Below are positions 1 to 11,130 of a stretch of DNA of 64,000 nt, one piece after another (position 1 is the first letter of the stretch; each line of letters begins with the position of its first letter). Where the stretch lies: assembly GCA_002633025.1 (NCBI GenBank), contig NMRB01000618.1, positions 188,318 through 252,317 on the forward strand, given 5' to 3'. A program made the translations under genes and the position numbers. Source of the DNA: Notospermus geniculatus (taxonomy: Eukaryota; Nemertea; Pilidiophora; Heteronemertea; Lineidae). The notes beneath the pieces were generated by a model. The model searched no databases, was not told the origin of the DNA, and was given only the letters and a program-made list of their open reading frames with translations.

Positions 1-938
1 GGGTCGGAATCTGAATCGAATCCGGTTGGAATCAGGTTCGGATCCGGTGAAAGATTCTGAACAGAATCTGAACCAGATATTCGTCCTGGGTAACCCATAA
101 GACACATATGAACAGGAACATTTGTCCAAACCCTTATTCATGTATTGTTTGGAATAAAAATATTCTAGTTTCACCGATTTAAGACCGCTTCTAGGTATTT
201 AAGCCCCGCCCACTTAGGCCTAGATAGTTGTGTATGCGACAGAAAGTCCTGAATAAGAATGGTCATGAGTTAATGTTCAGGGCCCGTATTCATAAAACTC
301 CCCAAGTGATATAAATGTAGGTGGGGTACCTATTTTGGCGCCTAAGTGGGATACTTATCATAAGGTCATACTCATAAAACATCTTAGCCTTGGCGGGGTG
401 CCTATATGTCCCCCTAGATGCAAGACACCTCACGAGGTGGTATAAACTTAGGTAAAGGGGGACATCAATGTTAGTTTGTGTACCATACACACTTTAAAAT
501 GGCAGTGCTAATGATAGGAGAGCAGATTGAAATACACAGGAGGTCTTTTCCACGCGAGAAAGTATTTCGTGACCGACACATGAACGACTTCACCCACTAG
601 ACGCAAGGGCCCAACGCGCCGCGTAGCGGTCAACAGCGAAGCTAGCCAAAGACTTGTCACGGGTCAGTCAATAGAATTGGACTCATAGGAAATATGCCCC
701 TAATGTTCAGATGGAATATACCGGATGGTTGGTTCACGTTTTTAGTGGCTGTGAACGTAGATGGATACATTATGTACCGATAAACCGACAGATTTGCTGG
801 GGACTTGCTCTGTGGTTGTTGTGAAATGCGATTTTTGTAAGATTATTCTGATTTGTGACGTCATTTTCTATCATCATAAAAATATGTTGAGTAGCTGGGA
901 TATATTTATAAACATTTATTCAGCAGCCACTATCATGA
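1..938. other. Intergenic stretch without recognisable gene
   Basis: No coding similarity is visible. The first 90 bases are a degenerate run of GAATCTGAA/GGTTCGGAT-like words. A segment near 270-480 shares wording (GTAGGTGGGGTACCTATTTT) with 1310-1345, so it is probably a fragment of a dispersed repeat. Short ORFs here look like chance. Confidence 0.5.
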
Positions 939-1012
939 CGTGGCCGGCTGGTGCATCGGTAGAGCGTCCGGCTATGAATCTGTGGGGTGCCGGGTTCGAG
1001 CCTTGCGATAGG
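939..1012 (+). repeat. tRNA-like sequence, probable SINE head
   Basis: A box-A-like stretch (GGCTGGTGCATCGGTAGAGC) is followed about 30 bases later by a box-B-like GGGTTCGAGCC, the spacing of an internal RNA polymerase III promoter. A clean cloverleaf does not form and T-rich unrelated sequence follows. A tRNA-derived SINE head or a decayed tRNA is more likely than a functional tRNA gene. Confidence 0.5.
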
Positions 1013-1384
1013 CGATTTTTTCGCGTGTCTGTTTCTCTGTTTATTTTTTTTGCTGAACACTTTTAGTCGCAGGACGAATATCTCCCCAGCCCTTCCCCTT
1101 CCCTACATATCTGCATTTGCTTATAAATATTTATAACCACAGATCCCAGTCAGCTGTCCTGCATTCAGAGAGACTTTTCACTAAAGTCTCAGCTGACGAC
1201 CATCGACATTCCCCTCCCAGTCACCAAAAATATCAACACCCCAACTAACGTTCAAGACTACTGGATGAGTACGATGACAATGAGCTGTACGAGCGATACA
1301 GGCTTGATATAAGTATAGGTGGGGTAGGCCTACCTATTTTGGCGTCTAAGCGTAGCACCTTAATAGGTATCAATCAGTGTCAAT

Positions 1385-1667
1385 CAGTTGTCAGAGATCT
1401 AGGTGTGTATTTCGATAACCAAGCCACTATNAGGTGTGTATTTCGATAACCAAGCCACTATGGCCAGTCATGTTTCCAAAATTTGTCAAACAGCTTCTCA
1501 TGCCCTGTTTCAAATTGGAAAGATACGGAGAATTTTAACACGTCCTTTAACTGAAAAACTTGTACATGCATTTATCACCTCACGATTCGACTACTAACAG
1601 TCTCCTATATGGCATTTATTCTCAATTGATAGCTCGATTACAAAGGATTCAGAACTCTGCAGCTAGC
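1385..1667 (+). pseudogene. LINE reverse transcriptase C-terminal part, 5' half
   Basis: The translation gives a typical L2/CR1-type LINE region between the RT fingers/palm and the C-terminus: LGVYFDNQATMASHVSKICQ, then KIRRILTRPLTEKLVHAF and ITSRFDY. A frame break follows FDY, where related elements read FDYCNSLLYG. The sequence stops at QNSAA and resumes about 1.05 kb downstream at 2714 with LVTRENKQDHVTPIL, so an insertion has split it. A single N at 1431 separates two copies of the same 29-base stretch, which looks like unmerged contig ends. Nothing upstream gives a longer RT domain, so the copy is 5'-truncated and dead. Confidence 0.85.
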
Positions 1668-2713
1668 CCTAGGGAACCCAAGCAATGTTTGGCATGACCA
1701 AAAAAATTCAATCTTTTGGTTACTGAAGTGGTTTGGGGCTAGTTTCAAAGATCTGGTACCAAATTTGACCTCTGACCTCATTTGACCTACTATTGAAAAT
1801 GTGACACATATGTCGCACTGGGTCACAACGTTCGTTAAAAAAAAGTGACATTATGTTGCAAAGATAAATTCAACTTATTCTTTTCAAGATATAAAACAGT
1901 TTCAAGTTACTCTTCTTCTCAGAACTCTACAGTGACCTCCAATGGCTTTCCCTACCCTCTTATACGGTGTAGGTACTTTTCGGGGTAGGCAGCTGGCCAT
2001 GGTACACATAACGGAGCCCTAACCGGCCGAATGCATCAGAATTATCTCATGATTCTGTATTTTGTGTTTCACCATCTTTACTTTCATTAAATCATATATA
2101 ATGAACATGGTATTGCTGTTTTTGATGTACTTGGTTGGGGTCCACCTGAGGTCGGTCTCCGAAATTTGAAGGAAAAATGTCAAAATCAATGCTAAGAACA
2201 ACCATTTATTCTTAAAATCATTAAAAATATATGTAATGCAATTAAAATGATTCTAAACTGCCTCTTTCCGTCTGCCAAACAGAACTGCACATAGACCACA
2301 TGTGCCCAGTCTCATTTCCCCAATGCCCAGTGTGACACCCGTGTTACATGAAGTAAGATGCACCTAGTTCACACTTATGATTTCCCTCAAATAACCTGTA
2401 GAGGTCTGTACATATTCTATGTGTATCTATCTTCAAAGATAACTATAGGTTTTTATCTGTACTTACCTCTGCTTTGCACCACAGCTGGGTATTTTCACCT
2501 TGTTGAGACAAGTAGTGTGGAGCATGGGGGCAGCCATTGAAGAGGCCACATGCTTCCAACAGCAGAGCCACCTATCAACAAGTGGGCGTACTAAAATGTG
2601 ACATGGGTGTCACATTGGGTTTTTGAGGGTGTATTTGTTTTGTTTTATGAGATATTTTTTTCCTTGGCAGGGGGCCAAAACGTATGTGACACCAGTGTTG
2701 GGGTCCTCTAGGG
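1668..2713. mobile_element. About 1.05 kb insertion splitting the LINE
   Basis: The segment lies exactly between two adjacent parts of one LINE protein (QNSAA and LVTRENK). Its ends form an imperfect inverted repeat: CCCTAGGGAACCCAA at the left, and CCCTAGAGGACCCCAA when the right end is reverse-complemented. GCTAG on the left and GCTGG on the right may be a diverged 5-bp target duplication. No transposase frame is seen, so it is a non-autonomous DNA element of unassigned superfamily. Confidence 0.65.
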
Positions 2714-3216
2714 CTGGACTAGTTACACGTGAGAACAAACAGGATCATGTTACACCTATATTAATGAAATTACATTGGCTACCAGTCAGTGCCCGCATTG
2801 AATCCAAGATGTTACTGATTGCTTACAAGATCATACCTCCATCATACCTGACTTCTTTGGTAACTTGTTAGGTACTGGCCGAACCAAACAGCGTTGCTAC
2901 TCGCACTCGTCAGAGAGCACGTCACGAACGCGAGATTCGGGTTGTACCTGTCGACTTTTGTACGCCGCACCTCTCCTCTGGAACGACTTGCCAAATGAAA
3001 TCAGAATGGCCAGTTCCGTAAATTCTTTTAAGTCCCTTCTTAAAACCCACTTATTTTTGAAACATTTTGACTAGTTCTTAAAGGCCTATTCTTATGTCAG
3101 TGTCTATTCATGCCTTTTCTTTTTCATCACTGTAATTAATACCATGATGTTTTCTAAATTGTTTTATCATATTTGTTCTTATTGTGTAAAGCACTTTGAG
3201 GTGTCACAATGTAAGG

Positions 3217-3263
<47 letters not shown>

Positions 3264-3292
3264 GCTGTTGCTGTTGCTGCTGCTGCTGCTGT
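2714..3292 (+). pseudogene. LINE RT C-terminus, 3' UTR and (GTT)n tail
   Basis: This continues the LINE at 1385-1667. The first frame gives TRENKQDHVTPILMKLHWLP and SYLTSL. After a frameshift near 2870 comes APLLWNDLPNEIRMASSVNS and FKSLLKTHLFLKHFD, with a stop at 3072-3074. This WN-LP-IR and FKS-LKTHLF ending is characteristic of L2/CR1-like RT C-termini. A short 3' UTR (GTAAAGCACTTTGAGGTGTC) runs into a (TTG)n microsatellite at about 3215-3292, the usual tail of this LINE class. It is non-functional because of frameshifts and 5' truncation. Confidence 0.85.
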
Positions 3293-3777
3293 TCCTGCAC
3301 TTCAAAAACCGTTCGAGCTCTGAGGGGCTAATTAGCACCGGGGTTTCATCCCCTGGTATATTAGACCCACGCTTTTAACAGGTGTAAACAGAAAAAGCCC
3401 GGGTGCGACGAGGGTTTTTATGTAGTGTAACCAGGGCTTATGTTAGAAAGTTATATGAATATAGGCCCTGGGCCTAAGACATGTCGATTTCGTAACAAGG
3501 TTTACATGCGTCAATCGACTGCACTTCAACTGCAGATCGTGCGATGTGCGATGTGCGAAGTTTCCTCACGGTCNCCTGAAAAGATGAAAGGAATGAACGA
3601 GCAGATTGAAACGGTTACCAATCGGGATTGACTTTATATTGTCAAGAAAGTGTCCGTCAGGAAGAGCGCATCGTCTTCTTGTTCTCCTTTTTTCTTTGCC
3701 AAACTCATAGCCTACGCCTATATGCGTTCCCTTCCAACCTTCCTTACTCCAAAGTTTCATACTGCTTAGGGTCAAGC

Positions 3778-3885
3778 GAAGTATACATATTCACATCCAT
3801 GCTTTTTGGGAACATGAAATAGAAACGGGTTTCTAAGGTGAAAAGACACAGCTTTCTACCGGATTCGAACCACGGACCCTCGCAT
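3778..3885 (-). repeat. tRNA-derived SINE fragment
   Basis: On the minus strand a box-B-like GTGGTTCGAATCCGGTAG is followed by a SINE body that matches the plus-strand SINE at 16640-16830 (shared run GTCTTTTCACCTTAGAAACC against GTCTTTCACCTTGGAAACCC). The box A side is missing because the palindrome array at 3886 begins inside the tRNA-like head. Confidence 0.7.
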
Positions 3886-4497
3886 AAGGCTTCCTTTACA
3901 TAGAAGTATACGGTATACGAAAACGCCGGTCAACAAAAGCTTCCCGAGGATTCACGACCGTGAAGCCATTGTTAACCGGCGTTTTCGTACACCGCATACT
4001 TCTATGTAAAGGAAGCCTTAAGCCGGTGACAGACTAGCGCGGCGCGGAGCTAAGCGTTTTCTTTTGTGTTTTCAGGCACTACTGAGCACCATGTGCAGTG
4101 GAGCGCAAAAACACAAAAGAAAACGCGTCGCTCCGCGTCGCGTACGCACTAGTCTGTCACCGCCTTTAGGCTTCCCTTACATGTAGAGGTATACGGTACA
4201 CGAAAACACCGGTTAACAAAGGCTTCCCGAGGATTCACGACCGTGAAGTCATTGTTAACCGGCGTTTTCGTATACCGTATACAATGTACTTCTATGTAGG
4301 CCTAAGGCTTCCCTTACATAGAAGTATACGGTATACGAAATCGCTGGTTAACAACGGCTTCCAGAGGATTCATGACCGTGAAGCCATTGTTCACCGGCGT
4401 TTTCGTATACCGTATACTTCTATGTAAGGGAAGCCTTCCCTTCTATGTAAGGGAACATTGTTGACCTCGGCCCAAAGCGACCTCGGTCAACAATGTT
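3886..4497. repeat. Array of foldback (hairpin) elements
   Basis: Five consecutive palindromes. Hairpins at 3886-4019, 4168-4304 and 4304-4437 are diverged copies of one roughly 135-bp foldback whose arms read AAGGCTTCC-TTACATAGAAGTATACGG and, near the loop, CGAAAACGCCGGT. Between the first two lies an unrelated foldback (4023-4163) with arms GGTGACAGACTAG and AAGCGTTTTCTTTTGTGTTT. A short perfect hairpin (AACATTGTTGACC...GGTCAACAATGTT) sits at 4454-4497. No reading frame of substance is present. These are MITE-like foldbacks inserted beside or into one another. Confidence 0.85.
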
Positions 4498-4636
4498 TTC
4501 TCGGGGTGACATTTCGCTCTGTCCCCCTCCATGGCGGGCACCATTTTCTTAATGTTAAACGAGGCGTCCCTCAGTACCCTGCGAATATTCACTGCCATCA
4601 TGCTATTTGGGAAATCATAAAAATATGGGTACGTAC

Positions 4637-4883
4637 CACAGAGGCCAACACGGCTAGCCGTTCTGGCATTCAGCGAGAATTGATAAACAAGAAAACGAAT
4701 ATTTATGTCATATCCTTGACCGACGATCGTGCTTTCACTCTCACTCAGTTTTCGGAAAAGAGTCTGGCTCCCTTTGACGTTTAGACCGAAATTGTAGGCG
4801 AGAGGATGGCTTCCATCTGATGTGAGACCGATGTAATCGCCATTTTGGAACCGCATGGGCTCAGTTCGATTGTGTACCCAAAC
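4637..4883 (-). CDS. Exon, C-terminal half of an extracellular beta-sandwich-like domain
   Basis: The minus-strand exon begins after a pyrimidine-rich acceptor (TATCTTTTCAG) and reads VWVHNRTEPMRFQNGDYIGL, then SDGSHPLAYNFG, ending VGLCG before a GTACGT donor. It enters in phase 0 and leaves in phase 1 (82 codons plus one base). The upstream exon at 5191-5537 ends in phase 0, so the two join without breaking frame. I associate the GDYIG and HPLAYN pattern with unnamed domains of large secreted or surface proteins in marine deuterostomes, where a Q-W-R strand precedes a GD-IG strand; this is recall, not a search. No catalytic residues are seen. The 3' continuation would lie below 4.6 kb but is not recognisable beyond the palindrome array. 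The donor choice is the weakest point; CC|GTGTTG at about 4652 is an alternative. Confidence 0.5.
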
Positions 4884-5190
4884 CTGAAAAGATATACTCT
4901 TCAAATATATTCTCTGCTCTCGGGCAATCAAGAATATCCAAAGCTTTTTTACAACTCAGCAAAGCAGAAGTGTAGCTACTCTAGACCGTTTGAAACTACA
5001 AGACGTAGTGTAATTCTTGGCGTTACGTACTTCAGGTTTTCGTCCCTTCAGATTGGCCTCAAAGATAAAAGCCAAATAAAAAATGTCAAATACCTTAGTT
5101 TTAAGACTATAAGTGCGACGATGACTGGTCAATCAGTCAATCCGTACCGTTTATAGCCAGAGGTAATCAAACTGAGATCATCGAACCTAC

Positions 5191-5537
5191 CCTATGCTTC
5201 TTATTTACGTCGTTCGTCTGAAACTCGATGTCGTCCACCAACAAGTAACGACCTGGCTCACTTGCATTCTTCACATGTCTCCAGATCTGAATGTGCAGCA
5301 GGCTGGTATCTATTATGAAGGCATCGAAATAGCAGACCACCCCGCACTCGGTTTCGAACGGAAAGTCAAATAATAAGAAAGTCACCCTCTCCTTGTTTGT
5401 TGTTTTCCCAGGAATAACCGGGTTGCCATTATTAGTGACTGCAACAAAAATTTTGAGTTGGTCAAAGAGGTATAGTTCTACTTTGGAAACATCTGAGTTT
5501 TTGCTGGGAGGTTCTGACGAAACACGAAATACTGGAC
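5191..5537 (-). CDS. Exon, N-terminal half of the same extracellular domain
   Basis: The minus-strand frame runs PVFRVSSEPPSKNSDVSKVE, LYLFDQLKIFVAVTNNGNPV, CGVVCYFDAFIIDTSLLHIQ and IWRHVKNASEPGRYLLVDDI, ending NKKHR before a GTAGGT donor in phase 0. That is in frame with VWVHNR of the exon at 4883. The HIQIWR...GRYLLV string is the first strand pair of the domain completed by the next exon. The acceptor was chosen as ACACTAG|GT because it leaves the two bases needed to join the phase-1 exon at 5918-5989. The open frame extends further upstream, and an earlier acceptor in the inverted-duplicated segment (5541-5640) cannot be excluded. Hydrophobic strands without a transmembrane segment suit a secreted or ectodomain module. 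Exon length (115 codons plus 2 bases, phase 1 to 0) nearly equals that of the plus-strand exon at 63304-63647. Confidence 0.5.
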
Positions 5538-5540
5538 CTA

Positions 5541-5800
5541 GTGTATTTCTGGACATGGTTGGTACGGTACCACAAATGTCCCTGCTGCCAGTGCGTCTTT
5601 TAGCATATCATATAAAACCGAGAGAGGTATGGTTCATCTTGAATTTTTAAATTTCCACTTCGTATCTACGAACTGGAAACGAAAGATAAATTTTAAATTT
5701 TATACACAGTAACTCTATCGGTCTAACGTCATCCTCTAAAAGACGCTCTTGCAGCAGGCGATATTTGCGGTACCAACCATCTCCTGAAATACATTATGTC
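5541..5800. repeat. Inverted duplication upstream of the 5.5 kb exon
   Basis: Plus-strand CTAAAAGACGCTCTTGCAGC continuing to GGTACCAACCAT (about 5736-5785) reappears in inverted orientation as CTAAAAGACGCACTGGCAGC...GGTACCGTACCAACCAT (minus strand, about 5555-5620). The arms are roughly 60-100 bases around a centre near 5676. Gene-like features in either arm should be treated cautiously. Confidence 0.65.
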
Positions 5801-5917
5801 ATGGAAATGAAGTCCAATTTCGAATTTCGTACATCGTGTTTCATCAGATTTGCGAAACCTCACTATTGTCTCAGTCTCATCACGAACGCGTGATGCAAAT
5901 TGGGAGATTCTTCTTAC

Positions 5918-5989
5918 CGTAATCCTCTGTACCACATATTGGAGCTTCAGTAGTCACCAGTGGAGCAGTCGTTGTGGGAGCGGGCGCAG
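5918..5989 (-). CDS. Small exon: Thr/Pro-rich linker
   Basis: The minus-strand exon is 72 nt between acceptor CTATCTTTAG and donor G|GTAAGA, phase 1 at both ends. It encodes APAPTTTAPLVTTEAP followed by ICGTEDY. Such Ala-Pro-Thr strings are typical of O-glycosylated stalks between extracellular modules, and the single Cys would begin the next module. The phase matches the acceptor proposed at 5537. It is probably part of the same minus-strand gene as the exons at 4637 and 5191, and perhaps the LamG-like exon at 20204. There is no transcript evidence. Confidence 0.5.
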
Positions 5990-6005
5990 CTAAAGATAGG
6001 AATCA

Positions 6006-6114
6006 GGGGGCCTGTTTCATAAAGTGACTTTAAGCTAATGGAACCATTAAGTTTAATGCATTTTCCATTTGGTTAAGGTACCATTAGCTTAAAGTCACTT
6101 ATGAAACAGGCCCC
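6006..6114. repeat. Short foldback MITE
   Basis: Near-perfect inverted repeat: GGGGGCCTGTTTCATAAAGT at the left, and the complementary ACTTATGAAACAGGCCCC at the right. Inner arms AAGCTAATGG/CCATTAGCTT surround a small loop. A diverged copy is at 28577-28671. Confidence 0.85.
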
Positions 6115-6640
6115 AGGTCACAAATCTAATGAACTGGATTGATGATTGTACCCATATATACATGTAGGTAACATTTGATGTTAGGATAATTTAAGTTAGT
6201 AAAGTCATTCTCGTTTTACCAAAAGAGCTGCGGATTGGTCAATCTTCGCATTAGGCCATCCCATTGGTGGTGTCAAAATCTTATTGGAGGAAAAACACAA
6301 TATTGCTGTACTTACTGTCAGAACATGACCCGTCATATGTGGGACCTATAAACAGGGATAGTAAATTTGCATTAGCATAACAGGATACCGGTAGGCAAAT
6401 GCCAGGGCATGATGTGACAATGGAAAAGTTGTGGCTCAATCTGACTTCAAGATATTATTAATCTTCGTTTGGTGCATNATAATCTTCGTTCGGTGCATAC
6501 GGCCCTTCGGACCACTTTAAGCTTTGTATTCTGCCCTGCAAACAATACCTAAAGGTAAACCTTAGAGTTAAGGAAGCTTCTGGAATACGACCCAACTTTG
6601 GCAGCCAAGCCAAAATCAGATAAGAAGAGATATTTGCAAT
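6115..6640. other. Intron-like or intergenic sequence with an assembly join
   Basis: No gene seen. A single N at 6478 separates two near copies of TAATCTTCGTTTGGTGCAT, as expected where overlapping contig ends were not merged. Confidence 0.5.
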
Positions 6641-7650
6641 ATATCGGGTGGGCCAAAAAAAACGCATCGAACTTCAAATCTTGATTTCTCAACAACTGTC
6701 TATTATAACTCAATGAAATTTGGTGCCGTATAATGTAAAGATGTTTTGTTTCATGTGTGAAATTTTTGCATTGATACCTTTGGTATTAGCACCGTATCAC
6801 TCATTTTAAAAATCATTGTAAAAATGTGTGATTCCGGAATCCAATAAGATATGAAAAATCCCGTCCTGAACTTCAAATTTCTATTTCTCAATAACTATTC
6901 ATTATAACCCAATGAAAATTAACTGAATACTGTTCCGTGGCTATGCTTCTAAAATGTGAAAGTTTCAACACATTATCTTTGGTATTAAGATTGTGGTGCC
7001 AAATGTAAAGAACATAGTAATCATTCATCATNTCCAATAAATTATGAAAAATCCCGTCCCGAAATTCAAATTTCTATTTCTCAATAACTATTCATTATAA
7101 CCCAATGAAAATTAACTCAATACTAGTTCCGTGGCTATGCTTCTAAAATGTAAAAGTTTCAACACATTATCTTTGGTATTAAGATTGTGGTGCCAAATTT
7201 AAAAACCAAAGTAATCATTCATCATATTTTAGGAGACAATGGTGAAACTTCCAAACGCTCGATTGCAATATGGCGTTATAGTAATGAGCGCCACAGGGTA
7301 CATATTAAAGTTATTGGTTTAAAATTTTTATATATTGGGGGCAATAACATGGAGGACTGTTAGGCAAAATTTCACTGAGTTGTAGTAAAGCTTTTATGAG
7401 AAATGAAAATTTAAAGTTTGGGAATTTTTCATCCACCCGTATTTCACCGGATTCCGGAATCGCATTTTTTTACAATGATTTTTAAATTGAGTGATACGGT
7501 GCTAATTCCAAAGGTATCAAGGCAAAAATTTCACACGTTCAACAAAACATCTTTAAATGATACGGTACGAAATTTCATTGAATTATAATGGACAGTTGTC
7601 GAGAAATCAAGATTTGAAGTTCGATGCGTTTTTTTGGCCCACCCGATATT
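6641..7650. mobile_element. Non-autonomous TIR element, TATCGGGTGGGCC family, copy 1
   Basis: The ends are inverted: ATATCGGGTGGGCC plus an A-run plus CGCATCGAACTTCAAATC at the left, and GATTTGAAGTTCGATGCG plus a T-run plus GGCCCACCCGATAT at the right. Similarity between ends extends more than 150 bp inwards. TA repeats flank the ends, as for Tc1/mariner-type elements. No transposase is encoded. A single N at 7032 separates two copies of a roughly 180-bp internal segment, so the copy is artificially lengthened. Other copies are at 24829-25632 and 27131-27404. Confidence 0.85.
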
Positions 7651-9000
7651 AGGAACGATAAAAATTGCTTCAGTTAGAGTAACCGCTTCTAGGCCTATAA
7701 TTTGCTCTTATTATGAATCTGACTCATTCAAAGCCTTTTAATTGAATTGGCCAACATCTGGGATTAATGGAGAATAAGAATCATTGCATACTAATTAACA
7801 TCAGCACGGTCATAAAATAAAGCACAAAGAACGTAACACAAAATGGTATAATAACTCCTCTCTGAAAAATAGAAACAAGGCCCCATTGTTGGGTGGTGGG
7901 GCGAAAAGAAGACCTGCGTCATGTATATACATGTACAGAAAGGAACTGTAATCTGGTAATTAGTAGATCTGTGATTACATGTAGGTTGAAGGGCTATGTA
8001 TATAGGGCTGGACTCTTTATTGGCATGATTGGGTGCGAAGTGGTTAATATTATCACGTGACATAGGCCCTAGACCTACAATCCTTGGTGAATTGAGGTGA
8101 TATCATATTAGACCCCTTGGCCTGGCTGGGAAGGGGTTAACACCACAGATTAGCCTTCAATCCTTGTTGAATCCTTGTTGATATATGAACATATCTTATT
8201 AGACCCCTTTGGCTGGGAAGGCGCCACATTGTTCGGTCACCAAAACGGTGAAAAAAACCCATGCGCAACTCTAAAATTAGCATCATTCTGATGACGCTGC
8301 AACCGTCATGGATAAAAGTTACGATGGCACATCTTATAAAGTCCTTACCCACCATGCTGCTGAATATCATATTAAACAGCAAAAATCTCAACAAATAACA
8401 CTTTATTGATTTTGGATCAAACCAGGAATCGAATTTGATCTGCCTTTTATACACATCATTCTACAAATCCTGAAAGTTTCGTGGTGATACATAGCCTCTC
8501 CATCCAATCTGTGAATCAGCAGGATAACTCAAAAATACGCCAAGTATCGCGGAAAAACATTCAGAAATTGTAGATATGCACATTACACATAACCTTATGA
8601 TTGTTGGGGTCATCCGAGTAAAATAAACTGTGGAATTTTGATGAAATTTATCGTTTTGTCGCATGTATCGTACTGCCACATCCCAACCTCCACACAGACC
8701 GGCGAGTCGCGCGTCCAGTAACGTTAGTGTGTGAAGTCTTAATGAGCATGCGCATTGGTGCCTAGACTGGTTCTAATATTTGCTGCTTCACTCCTGCGCG
8801 CTAATGTCCGTTCAACAACAGTGCTTTCTTGTCTCCTACGCTGTCTAAATCATCAAACTAAAGACATTTGTGCGGGTAAATTTTGTTTAATAACTGTTTG
8901 ATTCGGAAGTTAACTTCTTTGGTGTCAATGTCAACCATAGGAAGTGATGTTTATTATTGTATTTTTCCCGTTTAGATTTGTGGTGTTCTGCCGTCGGTCA
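7651..9000. other. Gene-poor sequence
   Basis: No convincing coding region or splice-supported exon. A roughly 70-bp motif (CATATTAGACCCCTTGGC... and CTTATTAGACCCCTTTGGCT) occurs twice between about 8090 and 8225. Short ORFs lack conserved-looking sequence. Confidence 0.4.
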
Positions 9001-9004
9001 GATC

Positions 9005-11130
9005 TGTCTGAGCAGATTTGCACTTTAGAGCTGTTTGACCTTGACCCTGACCTCTGACCGTCAAGGTCATTGCGTCATCTGAAAGCTCATCCTTAATAGC
9101 CTAGGTGTAGGTGAAGATTTTAGGCTTCTACCATCACCATGCAAACAGCCGCTGTCACAGAACAAGAGGACATCGGAGCGGTGTCAATGGTTTCCGATGA
9201 GAAGTCTACTACTTAGAGCTAGTTAACTGTGACCTTGACCTCTGACCTTGAGAAGTATTGCGTAACTGGAACAGGATCCCTGATATAAGCCTGTCGGGGA
9301 TGGTTAATTCAGGCTTCTAATTCGTTTTCTCCTGAAATTCCGAGGAGATTTGCGCTTTAGAACTGTTTGACCTTGACCTTGACCTCTGACCTTCAAGGTC
9401 ATTGGGTAATCTGAACGCTCATCCTTGATAACCTAGGTATAGGTGAAGGTTTTAGGCTTCTACCATCACGAGATTCTGACTTATGTCATGTTATCAAATT
9501 TGAATATCAAATATCACCATGATATCAGCAAATATCATGCGACCGAGCAGGTGCAAACAGAAAATTTCAGTTGCAATAACATCCGTGGATGAGCTATGAT
9601 GTTGTGATACCAGTTTCAAGTTGCTTACTGTGCCAGATTTCCCGATGTCAAAAAATCAAATTTGATATATTAATATCATTATGATACTGACACTGGACAA
9701 TAAATTCGTTGATGCCAGTATCTTGCCAATGGTCATGAACATAGGGAAGGAACTTGTTACTAGTGCTCTAGCTGGCAAGTTATTCAAGAAACAAAAGTGT
9801 GACAGACAAAATCTCAACTTTTGATATATCAATTTAACCATGAACCAGGTATCGGAGACCGGAAATTTTCATTCCATCTTGTAGCTCAGGTCATGAAACC
9901 TGGGGGTAGGTCACATTTCCAGGTCTGTAGCTCTTGCAGGAACAAAGTTACAGGTGCGACAGTCTGAACAGACAGACACACAAACACACACACACAGACA
10001 AACACACACCATGACCAAACACAATATGGTTTCCGATGTTGAGATCGGACACCATAATGAGACAGACCTACATTTCACAGCCCCTTGGTCGGGAACGGCG
10101 GCGGCATGCATTAATGGGCTTGCTGCACATTCATTGGCAAAGGACAACATTACTCTGTGCATCATCATCATCATCGATCGTGTAGACGACCCTGAGACTG
10201 TGATCAAATTAGTGTACAAGAACAGTGTATATGTAGGCCTTGACTGTGTGTGTACATGATGTACGTGCAGTGCAGTGCACTACACTGCTATGCATATGCA
10301 ATCAGTGTAGGCCTATATACAATACTGTACTGGTACCGTACTCTTTTCTCGTGTCATAAACAAGTCACTAGCTAAACAAGAGAAGGACATCGGAGCGATG
10401 TCAATGGTTTCCGATGAGAAGTTTACAACTGTAGAGCTAGTTAACTGTGACCTTGACCTCTGACATTGAGAAGTATTGCGTAACTGGAACTGGGATCCTT
10501 GATTAAACCAATAGGCGATGGTTAATTCAGGCTTCTAATTAGTTTTCTACCGAAATTCCGAGCAGATTTGCACTTTAGAGCTGTTTGACCTTGACACTGA
10601 CCTCTGACCGTCAAGGTCATTGCGTCATCTGAAAGCTCATCCTTAATAGCCTAGGTGTAGGTGAAGATTTTAGGCTTCTACCATCACCAGATTCTGATTT
10701 ACAAATGTATCTCATGTTATCAAATTTGAATATAAAATCTCGCCATGATATCAGCAAATATCATGCGACCGAGAAGGTGCAAATTGAAAATTTCAGTTGC
10801 AACAACATTCTTGGATGAGCTATGATGTTGTGATATCTGTTTCAAGTCGCTTACTGTGGCAGATCTCACGATATGTCAAAATATCCAATTTGATATATCA
10901 ATATCATTATGATGCGGACCCTGGAGAATAAATTTGTTGATGCCAGTATCTTGCCAAGGGCCATAAACATAGGGAAGGAACTTGTTACTAGTGCTCTACC
11001 TGGCTTCGGAGCTAAGTTATTCAAGAAACAAATGCGACAGACAAAATCGCAACTTTTGATATATCAATTTCACCATGAACCAGGTATCGGAGACCGGAAA
11101 TTTTCATTCCATCTTGTACCTCAGGTTATC
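9005..11130 (+). repeat. Two diverged tandem copies of a roughly 0.75 kb repeat rich in AGGTCA half-sites
   Basis: 9167-9890 and 10381-11125 are direct copies sharing AGGACATCGGAGCG, GTCAATGGTTTCCGATGAGA, TTTAGGCTTCTACCATCAC and CAATTTGATATATCAATATC. A third partial copy of the middle module is at about 9005-9150. Each contains a run of TGACCT/AGGTCA words (for example TTGACCTTGACCTTGACCTC then TGACCTTCAAGGTCA). Long ORFs here are chance products of repeat sequence. Confidence 0.8.
9895..10062 (+). repeat. Microsatellite-plus-hairpin repeat end, copy 1
   Basis: The order is CATTTCCAGGTCTGTAGCTC, GCAGGAACAAAGTTACAGGT, a (GACA/CACA)n stretch, ACAATATGG, then an imperfect hairpin TGGTTTCCGATGTTGAGATC...GGACACCATAAT. 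The same order occurs at 11785-11985 and 61915-62085. Confidence 0.75.

Noticed and set aside
3196-3378. Leu-rich peptide
   Set aside because: Translation of the (GTT)n LINE tail.
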